From assembly GCA_029465975.1 (NCBI GenBank), contig CM055754.1, positions 1,772,616 through 1,836,615 on the forward strand: a stretch of 64,000 nucleotides of DNA, in the 5' to 3' direction. This document shows positions 1-11,400 of the stretch, one piece after another. The translations under genes were made by a program, and so were the position numbers. The stretch comes from Dallia pectoralis (lineage: Eukaryota > Chordata > Actinopteri > Esociformes > Umbridae). The notes under the pieces are model-generated. The model worked only from the letters and a program-made list of their open reading frames with translations, ran no database searches and had not been told where the DNA came from. Each line of letters starts with the position of its first letter. Position 1 is the first letter of the stretch.

Positions 1-82
1 AATGTTTGACTACTTCCTTAAAGCGCTGTATATATGTGTATCCAGTTTGTATATAAACGCAACAGCTGCCACTTAGCCTGAC

Positions 83-3000
83 CTTTGCAATCCTCCAGCC
101 CTGTACGACCTCGTCCCCACTGCTCTTCCCTTCGGCCTGAGAGAGCCGTATCCTCCACTCCTGGAGCTGACCGCTGAACTCCTTCAGGTCCAGCTCCAGC
201 CGATCGGCCAGGCAGTAAAACTCCTGTTCTGAGCTGGCGATCTGTGAGAGCGCCGTCTCCAGGCCCGTGCCGGTCTGCAGGGCGCCGCGCTCCCACTGTT
301 CCCAGGCCGACAACAGGGCAGCCTCCTCCCTCTCCACCACCTCGAAGCCCACAGAGCCCGTGTGGTCCCTGGCTGCAGCCCCGCAACTCTGCACTCGCTT
401 CAGACGCTCTCGGCCACACTGCCTGGAGTCGATGAGCTCCTGTTGGGGGACCGTGGAACGTTGAAACAGGGAAAACAAACTATTACGCCTGTTAGCGTTG
501 TCGGCTAACTGATCACTATCCTTTTGTCACGTCCTGTACATTTGTAGTATTTACTGTTGATTTAAAAAAACTCTCATTTTTAACAGGATATTTTTCAAGG
601 TGAAATCGGACACATAAATAATCGGCTTTCTTACGATGTGACAGCCAAATATTAAGTGACATTGAGATGCTTTTCACATGCGATGCCTCCGCTTCTTTAC
701 CCGAACTTTGGCTAGCTTCCTCTTGATCGAGCCGGAGTCTCCTGATAGGTCGGACCAGCGCTGGAGCTCCTCTTTGGCAGAGGTCAGCCAGTCATTGAAG
801 TCCCTCACAGCGTCGTGGTAGTGCTCATGTTCTGACACAATATCCTCCATGGTCTGAACCTTGCTCTGTGGTGGACAGCAGAGTCTGAATTAGGCTAGGT
901 AATTTTTTCCCGGAAAATTGTGAAAGACTGGCTTTTTGTATTTTTTAAATACATTGATGAAATCTGTGTTTAAAAAATACAGATTTTTAACAACATGGAT
1001 TGATGTTAATAAAAAAACATAATGTTCAGATTTATCTTTGTTTAGACTTTAAGATTTAGCAGACTTATTCAAAGCGACATAAGTGCATCTCATCTCATGC
1101 TTTTCTTGAGCTGAACGTACTAAATATACACAGGAGTAAAGCCTGTATGCCCCTGCCATCCAATAAGAACACGGCTTGGTTACCTTGACAACAGCGACGA
1201 TGTCCGCAAAGTGTGTATTGAGCTCCATTCTCTGCTCTGTTCCGAAGGCCTGGTCGCCCGTCTTCTCGTGTAGCTCGGCAGCTTTCTCTGTCAGCCTGGC
1301 CAGTGGTGCGGCGTGGGCTTCCACATCAGCCTGCAGGACCCTGAGCCGCTCCAGGAGAGAGGCCTTCTCCTTCAGGCCCGGCTGCTGGGCCAGGGGCAGA
1401 CCCATCTAAATCACATACACATATGAGCTACCCTAGTGGACATCTGGAGCACAGCCGGCCAACCTGTCCCACAGAGGGCCGAGTGTCTGTGGGTGTTCGC
1501 TCTTAGTTTCTTAGTATTTAGAATGAACCTCACCTCCTGCTCCACAGACTCCATCCACTGCTGTAGCTGGCCCTTGCTCTCCTGGTAGCTACTCCACTGG
1601 GCTACTGTCCATTCCAGGCGACTGAGGGAAAACAGAAAAATGTAAATGCTTTTAATGAAACTGGGGCCCGTTTTGTATCCAACCTAACCTAATGAACACA
1701 ACAGTATTGCTTTGATCCAAAACAGTAGGTATCTTACACAGGGTTAAATGTGATAGAGGCAATATAAGGGTAACATATAAGGGTAACATATAAGGGTAAC
1801 ATATAAGGGTAACATATAAGGGCAACATATAAGGGTGGCACTACCTGTGACAGCTTATGGAGGTCATGAGCATGTTGCCCCAGGCGTCCTTAAGGTTCTG
1901 TAGCTGGGAGAGGATGACCTCCTGTCCCTCCATACTGTTGAGCTTCAGGACCTGCTCGCCCTTCCCTACGGCCATGTTCAGCTTCACCTCTCCCTCACCC
2001 TTCATCAGCAGGACGTCCTGGACCAAACGTTATTTAGACATGTTAAATACTTTGCTTGCTGTTAAATAGTAACAAGTCTCAAAGGACATCCCTTTCTAAC
2101 TGGAATATCTCATTTCAAACCCTTCCGCCAGACGTGTTTTCGAATGAATCACGCCTGTTTTGGATTTAACTGACCTGTACAAGCACTAGCCTTTTCTCCA
2201 GCGTCTCCTTGTTCCCCGTTGTGCTGTTGAGGCTCCCCAGTCGTTCCTGAACCCGGTTCAGCCAGGACCAGGTGCTCTGCAGGGTCTCGTCAAATGCCTG
2301 CCGCTCCTGCAGGGTCACCTGGCAGCTCCTCATCTTCTCCCTGACCCTCTGCAGCAGAGCCTGGTGCTGAGACTGCAGGCCCGCGGCCACCCGCGTTTCG
2401 CCGCCGTCGCCACGGCCGCCGTCGTTTAGCCCCTGCGACTCGTGGCACAGTCGCTCGAACGAGTCCTTCTCTTTGAGCACCTCCTGGTGGTATTCCTCCA
2501 CCACGTCCAGTGTGACCTTCTCGGGGCTGCTGTGTTTCACCTCAGGAAGGTCCATGGTCAGTCTCTGCTCCATATTCTCCAGCCACCGCCTAAGTCTCTT
2601 CAGACGCCCGTCGAACCTGAAAGACAGACACGCCACCTTCATCACAGACGGGGACTCATGCAGACCTCTAACTCGGCTTTCCTGTCTCCCATTTCCCTTA
2701 GCCCGTTATGAGCGGGTTAATAAACCTTGAATGTTCTTGACGGGTTAAGCTGAAAGAAAGCACAAGAAGCGCCATTCGGTGGATCTCTCACCCGTTGAGC
2801 AGTTCAGTGGTGTCCTCCAGGGCCTGTTGGTTGAGGCGACACTGCTCCACGAAGTGGTCCCAGTCCTGCTGGATGGAGGAGAGGTGCTGCTGCACCTGAC
2901 CAGCACTGGCCTTGGGGAGATGGAGAAGCAGCTTCTCTCCTTCCTCACAAACTTGAGTCAGACGAACCTCCCCCTCCTCCACACGCTCCAGTGCCCCCTT

Positions 3001-5401
3001 GACAAGATGTGGACGTGTCATTCCTACTGTACTTTACTGTATGTGACAGGTAATACTCTGTATGAGGTGTCCTGGGCACCGTCTGTCTAGTCCTGTACAA
3101 ACCCAGGTTATGTGTCGTTATACGTCGTGTTTTGGCTGCACCTTTAGCTTCTGTAGTTTGCGCTCTATGATGCTGGTGTCTCCGGATCTGTCCGAACACT
3201 CCTTCACCACTTCCTTCTGCCCGGAGAGCCAGCTGTGGAACTCCCGCACCAGATCTACAGAACACAGAACTCATGGAACTATAAAGGTTGTAGAGTGGTG
3301 ATGAATACAATGCCCGTAGTGCAGAACACACCGCTAAACCAACCGATCGATTCATTGTTTCGGCCTCCGTACCATTGAAGTGTTTCTGCAGACCGTGCTG
3401 TAGGGAGCTCAGGGTTCTGGAAGACAGCTGGTTGACAGACTCGTAGCTTTTGATGATGTCCGTGAGGCCACCACCCAGCCCAGCCAGCTCCTCTGATGGG
3501 TACTTCCTACACAGCGTGTTCAGGCTCTCCCTGGTGGAATCTATGCTTCCCTGCTGGTTCTGAAGGTCCTTCTGGAGGTCCTATCATGTATTTCAACAAA
3601 GTCATGAGATTAAATGTAAAAAAAAACTCAACTGAAATCATGTCATTCTTGAGATATTACAGAGCTAAGGCTTTTAGACCCTGGTATAATCCCATTAAAA
3701 CCAGAGTTGATGTTTGAAAGCATTTCATGCCAGTGTAAAAACAGGCCTATCTAAGTAAAGTTAAATTTAACGTCTCCCTACTTTGACTCTGCAGATGTCC
3801 TCTGGATCAAAGCCAATCTGTGAGCTCATCAGGGACTGCTCCTGGTTTTTCAGCCAATCAGACATCTGGGTAATGTAGTCTTCAAGCTGCTTCCTCTGGG
3901 AGTTGAAATCGTGAAGGTTGCCCTTGGCCTGGTCACACAGTTTCTGCACCTGACTTATCTTCTTCGTCAGGTCTGCCTCGAGCACCTTATGTAAACGTAT
4001 AAAAGTTTGAGGCTGTGCTGTAGTTATCAGGCAAACCAACTGGGTCAATGTATTGCTAAGACAGGCATTCTTAGGTGTTTGCTTCTAAAGCATCATGTAC
4101 CTGTAGTTTATCAGGTGTCTCCTGGATGTGACTGAGCTGCTTCAGGTCTGACACTTTGCGCTTCAGGGTCACAAGCTTCTGCTCTTTATCTTCCAGTTCC
4201 ACCTGGACAGAGACAGACAGAAACACTAGACTCAAGAATGGAACATTAGATTAAAGTATGAGCAGTCATACTGTAGACAAGTTGATGATCGGGAGCGTTG
4301 GTGTATGGTGGGCGGCCAACCCGACCCAATCCAATCCAACCCAACCCGACTTGATCCTACCCGACCCTACCCGACCCTACCCGACCCGACCCGACCCAAC
4401 CCGACCCAACCCTACCTGACCCTACCCAACCCGACCCAACCCGACCCAACCCTACCCGACCCTACCCAACCCGACCCAACCCAACCCTACCCGACCCTAC
4501 CCAACCCGACCCAACCCAACCCTACCCTACCCGACCCTATCCAACCCGACCTTAAGTCCAACATCTGCCTGTATCCATTCAAATGAAAAGATGTGACCGT
4601 ACCTGTAACGCCGAGAGTCTTGTCTCCATTCTCTGGCTGTCGTTAAGGTTGTTCATGCTCTCATTGAGTTCTGTCAGTGAACTCGTGGTCCAACCCTCGA
4701 TCTCCTGGCCAATCTGCTGCACCTCGTCCCACAACGTGAGGCTCTTGGTCAGACTCTCAATGTTGTCTTCGATCCTCTCTGACACCTGGAATGTAATGGG
4801 ACTCAATCAACCTCTAGAATTTAATGTCTGCAACAGGGGTGTAGGGTGGATTTAATCTGACGACGGAACCGTTGAGACCGGTCTTTTGTAAATGTGAGAC
4901 TATTCTTCTTGTTAATACATGTCCCCCTGTTTTTGCAGACTTACGTCCAGCCACTGGTCCACCAGAGCCTCCATATCCTTTTGCAGCAGCTGAGCTTCAC
5001 AGTCTGGGATTTTTTTCAGCTCGCTCAGCAGCTGTTTCCCTTTACTGGAGAACTGGTCCAGCTCACCTTGGCGGGCCGACATCTGTGCCTTCACTGTGTC
5101 ATGCTGAACATTGACACGATGGTAAGAAAAGCATCTTCATTTCATTGGGAAGTTCATTATACTAGCTAGAAACTGAGATAAGTGAAATTGTAGCACTATG
5201 AAGAACATACTGTTGCAATATAATGACACCTAAGAACATATTATTTGAACCTTTGAAAGCAGTCTTTTGGTTTCCTCGTGATCGCTCAGAGCAGAGCCAA
5301 GGTCAGTCACACCCCCTGTGTTCTCCGTGACGGTGGTTAAGGATGTCTTCAGGTTCTGGTACTCTCTCATCAGTTCCACCAGAACACTGCATTGGTCTTG
5401 C
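83..5401 (-). CDS. SYNE1: SYNE1 rod exons, spectrin-repeat block C, running off the window
   Basis: Fourteen exons: 5251-5401 (SVLVELMREYQNLKTSLTTV), 4945-5103 (FSSKGKQLLSELKKIPDCEA), 4603-4785, 4101-4202, 3782-3985, 3373-3580, 3142-3254, 2792-2997, 2175-2616 (442 bp, unusually long), 1845-2017 (LLMKGEGEVKLNMAVGKGEQ), 1534-1621, 1184-1405, 701-866 and 83-439. Order and phases match human nesprin-1 around residues 2100-2950. The exception is 701-866: its second half reads HDAVRDFNDWLTSAKEELQR, but one extra base near 839-841 breaks the frame from its start (KVQTMED). The last exon ends at a donor at 82, so the gene continues outside the window. Confidence 0.92.
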
Positions 5402-8400
5402 CTAACACACAGTGTAAATACAACTCTTATAAGGGTTCTGGTTGTGCTGAATGTCAATGCAGAGTTTAGGGTGTAAAACTTTCCAAGGGTTCAGAGTTCA
5501 GGAACGGTAGACAATTACAACAGTAACACTATCTACACTGTAATTCCGATCCATCTCATGTTACTGTAATTTTTCCCAAATATCGTATTTGGTTGATTGA
5601 ACTGTGCTCTGTCTATCATTAGTCGTAGTGTTTTTGTCATTCATTGCTCTGTAACGTCTACTGACAGTTGTACAGGATGTGACACAGGACATTTCTCTGG
5701 ATTTTTTAAATTATCGTTTTTATATTCATGACGTGTGAATACCTATTTTAGTTCTTTGGACTTCAACTACACCAACGTCTTTGTTGTTTTCCCACCACAG
5801 TTTCCACTGTATGAACACATTTCGTAACAGACAGACTGTTGGCATCGTTACAGGAAGATGGAGCGTACCTGTCAGTTATGAACTTCCTGGTGGCTTCCCA
5901 GGTGGCTACTAGGAGGTTGATTTGTTGCAGGACCTCCCCAGCCAGCTCTGGATCTCTCTGGGCTAGCTGTTGACCTTTGTCCCTCAGCCACTGCTCCTCG
6001 TGTTGGTGTGACTGAAGCTCATCCTCCAGCTGGTTGAATAACCGGAGCCTAAGAAACACAGCCAACAAAACAGAATGGAGAAGGACTCAGTTACATGCAG
6101 CCTTTCCCAACCAGACTATTGAACACTGGAGATCACATGCAATTAATGGAATTAGGAGGCGAAATGCAGAAAACAACCCAAATACTAAGTTGAGATGCCG
6201 ATGCAAATTGTCCACTTTGTCCCCTGGGTGTGTTACCTCTGCTGCAGGGCCAACGGACTTGGCTCCATAAGGTTCTGGCTGTCAGCTTTCTCCTCGATGT
6301 CTTCCACGCTCTTCAGCAGCTGCTCCTTCCTCTGTCTGAAGGAGCTCCACAACGCCCCCAGGGCTTCCGCTTCGCTCTGCTTGTTTCCGAGGAGGCTCCT
6401 CACCATGTCCAGCGTCCCGGTGAGACCGTCTGCCAGAACCCGACACGATGTCCGGGACCAGGAGCCCTCCGTACCGCTCACCATGTGGAGGTGGGCTTCA
6501 AGAAAATCCCATCGTCAGATGCTTACAGATGTGCGTACAGATGTGCGTACAGATGTGTAGAGCGCTGTATGGTGGCGACATAATGTGCTTCAGTGGTGAA
6601 CAAAAATACAACTTTCAATAGAGATACCTTTACAGAGGCTGCTGTCCAGACCTGCCGCCATGGCCTCCAGTCTGCTGATGTCTGGGACAATGGCCTCAAG
6701 TTCAAGCAGCAGGTCTTCCACGCGCCCACGGTCCCAGCTCCCCGCACCCTCCACCGTCTGCCTCAGGACTCGTAATTCCCCCGCGGCTTCACTGTGGGCC
6801 TGTAGATAGCGTGACATTCAAAGTTCTGTGTGCAATCATGACTCAGAGTGTGTGTGTGTGTGTGTAAAGAGTGTCATTTAAGATTAAGTGTTACCTCCAG
6901 GTAGGACTCAAGCTTATCCAGGCCGTCCAAGCGAAGTTCGATCAGTTGCTGGGCCTCCAGGTAGGGCTGGAGGCAACTCCCCTGTCTACCCTGGAGAAGC
7001 TGAGCATCCAGGGGTTCACACGACGCACAAAGACCCTCTGTCTGGAGCTCTAAACTCTCCCTTACTCTGCTCTGCTTCTGCAGAGCCACCAGCGTTTCCT
7101 ACAAGCAAGACAAAAGTTTTCTCACACACACATGTTGTAACCGATTTGAACCGGTCCGATTAACCTGTTGACCATTCGCACCTTGACCTGGGTCACAGCG
7201 GGCTGAAGGTCAGTGATGTTGATTTGGGAAGCTGAGCGTAAGCTGGAGAGGAAGGTCTCACTCCCCTGAGAGAACCTCTGCAGGGCCTGGTCAAACTCGT
7301 CCACCTTCGAGAGTTGACTCTGTAGAGTCTGGATTCTGTGCAAATAACAGGAACATAAATAATCACTTACTAAAAAACAATGTCACAGTGTCGCGCAGTA
7401 TTAGTCAGGTTTACTCAAGCTGGAATAGTGATGTGATAAAACCGGTATAATTTGAAAGCTCCATCGGCCAGTAACTAGTGTCAGTCTGGAATAGAGTCAG
7501 TTAGCTCTAGTAAAATGCTAACATTTTAGAGGTAGTCACATTGAAACATTTTGTTAGCGCTAAATTGAGTCATCTTCTGACAGACCTGTGGGGGATGAGG
7601 TCATTCTGGGAGCTCCATCTATTCTTCAGCTGCTCCAGGTCCTCCCCAAGCTGACTTGCCCGCTCCTCTGGCGCAGTGGGTTGAAGGGAAGTCGCTAACG
7701 CCACCAGGCTAGCATGAAGAGGCTCCAGCGACACCACGTCAGACTGCAAGCTCTACAAAACACATTTCTGTTGACTCGTCCACAGCAAGCCGCCTTAAAA
7801 TGACTGCTCGCTTTGGGCAGGTTTCTCATGCACTAATTGCTGATATTTAGATAGGAAAATCACATGTCAGCGAAGAATGACAATGTGTGAACACCTTAAC
7901 ATTCATAAAAACTGAAGAAAATACTGTACCTGCCAATCCTGAAGTTCACAGTGTATCTTGGTTTTATCTGCAGGTAGATAGCGGCTCTCAGGTTTGAATG
8001 TAGACTCACATCTCTCTAAGCAGGATACAAAGCAAGAACGGTCCTTCTCATACCTGAAAGAACATTTTAAAGGGGCTTTAGAGAGGGGCTTTAAATAACC
8101 TTTAAAAACACATATGTCTTACATCTATTTCAATGCTGAAGAATCAGTTTCCCAGATCCATATAAAGGACAGATGGAAAAAAACACTTTTGATTTGAGGA
8201 AATTATTTAATCCAGGACAAATCTGTGCCCGAAATCTGTCCCAGTTATGTTTTTTTCTTCCTACTTTTGCCACAGAGACAGGAGCTTCTCCAGTGTGTTC
8301 TGTTTGTCTTGGGCCTGCCGGAGGCTCTGGTCGAGGCTGGTCTGTAGAACCGCCATGTCCCTTTCTGCCTGTTCCCTGTCGCTAAGCCTACGAGCCCCCG

Positions 8401-11400
8401 CAGACAGGGACAACATGGTGGCCTTCAGCCCCTCCAAGCTCTGGGACACATCCTGAGCGATGGACAGAAAGCACCACAGAAAGCAGCTTAGGTAGCCTTA
8501 GTGGTGAAATTAAATGCTTTCGGTGTATTGTAGTGATGAAACCAGAGTGAGAGAAAGATTACCATGTGCTCCTGGAGAACTTTGTAGGTCTCCGTCGAGG
8601 ATGAACAGGATGTGACCGGGTGGTCTAATTTCTCACAGAGATCAGCAAGACTTGATCGTGCCTTTAAGTAAAAGAATTGAAACAGTCATTGTGATTGAAC
8701 CTTTAAAATTGATTTTCATGCGGTTGTTCTACTGTCCGGTTCTCCAGAGATTACTCTGTGGTAACCCTCTTTCTGTTCTACCTCATCCAGGCTGGTACTG
8801 AAGCGGTTCTGTGTAGAAGAGCTCTCCTGCAGCTGTGAGTCCAGCTGTTCCACACTTTCTCTAAGCTCCTCCCAGTATCTAAACATGAAAGGAGAACACT
8901 CAACACTCAGCAACATACAGCATCAGAGATGAAACGCATAGGAAATGTATTGTACAGAACAGCCAAGTCTAGCTTTTTAATACTATTTTAATATGTACTG
9001 TATAATGCAGGTGATAAATAAACATACCCATAGGTTTTTTTTATAAAAATATTTATTCATTAACATTAACATTAAAGCACGTTGTTATTCAGAGTAATTT
9101 ATATTACATTTATATTTTACAGTCAGCACATTTGACCTAAAACCTGAAGGTAAAACCTCCAGAAATTAGTACCTGCCAATCTGGGTCAGTCTGGCCTTAA
9201 TCCGGGCCGCCTCCCCAGAGGAAATGAACTGTGCCAAGGCCTGGGAGTCGGCCTCTAGCTTGGACAAGACCTCCGCCCTGAACCCCAGCTCAACCCCCAC
9301 CGCCTGGAAGAGAGAGAACTCGGTAAGATTTCAAAACACTTACTTTAAATTAGTAAAACCTGTAGTAACAAACGAGATGTGATGAGTGCCTAGGTCCTCT
9401 CCTCTTGTCTCTATACACTAAGTAGTTAAGTGCTGTCATATATCCACATAGCTTGAACTATGACTTCTACGCAGATCACACTCAGCTTCTGCCTCCTTCC
9501 TCTCATACGACTACGCGCATCAACCGTGCTTAGCTACAATCTAAAAGTGACAACAGGGGGGGCTACTAACCATGGTGTGAGTCCTGATTTGGATAAGATA
9601 AGTCAGTAATTATGTGTCTTGCTCTAATGTCTACGGACAATGTGCAAAAGACAACGTACAAAAGACATGCAGAGATCGCTGACTGTACCTTGACTGTGTT
9701 GATCTGCTGTTCTAGTGGAGCGGTCATAGCTTTGAGAACGTCCAGCTCCTTTTCCGTCTTTGAGATCCACGAGGAGAAAGCCTCAAACTCTGTCCCAAAC
9801 TGATCCCACTGAGTCTTCATCCCGTCAAGAGCTTTAACACTAGAGAAAGAGCAATGTCTTATTAATATGCAACACTACCAATCTGATCCCTGGTCTGCGT
9901 TCCTGGTTACTTAATGATTACAGGCCCCAGATCAGAATCTCCACTAGGTGTAGCATTACTCTTTCTTTAGGCCTGCTTCTGCTTTGTCCAGCCGTTCACT
10001 GAGGGAGCGAGCTTGATCCTGGAGCAGGACGGTGTTCTTCGGGCCAAGCTGGATCTCGGACGCTTTCCTTAACAAGTCGTTCACTCTGGAAGCTTCTGCT
10101 TCACTCTGCTTCAGGAGGACCTTTTATGTGAATAAAATATGTGTTTTTTAGTGTGCGAACACAACAGGGGTACACAGGTGATATTCAGAACACTTTCTAA
10201 GATAACTAACGTTAAATTATTCTTCCAATCCAAGTTTCACTGCACATTTGGATGTAATAACATGATAATTAAGCGTAACTACAGAGATACATGTAATGTG
10301 TTAATTTCATTAACCTGTCACTCACCAGGCTCTGGTCCAGGTCAGCTGCCAAACTCTCTGGGCTGCTAAAGTTCATGTCTCTGTCAATGACAGTGTGGGC
10401 TCTGGTAACAAAGTCCTGCACTGCCCTCTGCTGGCTGTCAAAGTCCTGCCATGCAGACAGGGTCGCCTGTAGAACAAACCCCAGACATTTAAAGAACTAA
10501 TTCTAAATCAAAAAGTGTTCACTAGATGCAACCAGCAGCTATGACAATACTTTGGTAATTTCCTGGTTGTAAAATTCTACTTAATTCAGGTAATTTGTGA
10601 ATTTCTACCTACCTGTGTGGCTAGGTACTGCAAACCATTAGATACTTTTTCTTAACTACCTAATTCTCCCGCGAGTTTTATCCGTGTATGTCTGTATTGT
10701 ATAACATAGTTTCACTTACGGTTTGGCCACATCAACTGTATGATAATAATTATATTTCAGCTCATTTCCTCTATACATACAGAACTCACGTGTAACTCCT
10801 GTTCTTGTGAATCCAAGGTCTGATCCATTCTGCTGAGTGTTGTTTGCAGACTCTGTAGGTCCTGCTTTAAGGTTTCTCCCAGACCCTCTTCATCCTGTAA
10901 CTGTTGGCCCCTGGTTATCTGCTGCTGCACATCTCTTCTCTTCGCACGCAGACGCTTCAGCTGTTGCTGCTCACAAACCGGATGACATACGGGACATGTT
11001 ATACCTGGTGGGTCAGTGTCTACCTGGTGTGTTAGTGTCTACCTGGTGTACCTGGTGTGTCAGTGTCTACCTGGTGTACCTGGTGTGTCAGTGTCTACCT
11101 GGTGTGTCTGGTGTGTCAGTGTCTACCTGGTGTGTTAGTGTCTACCTGGTGTACCTGGTGTGTCAGTGTCTACCTGGTGTGTCAGTGTCTACCTGGTGTG
11201 TCAGTGTCTACCTGGTGTGCCTGGTGTGTCAGTGTCTACCTGGTGTGTCAGTGTCTACCTGGTGTACCTGGTGTGTCAGTGTCTACCTGGTGTGTCAGTG
11301 TCTACCTGGTGTGTCAGTGTCTACCTGGTGTGTCAGTGTCTACCTGTGTGTCAGTGTCTACCTGGTGTGTCAGTGTCTACCTGTGTGTCAGTGTCTACCT

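Noticed and set aside
4305..4586. Possible interstitial telomere (CCCTAA-like) array
   Set aside because: The period is 5 bp (cccga/cccaa/cccta), not the 6-bp vertebrate telomere repeat.
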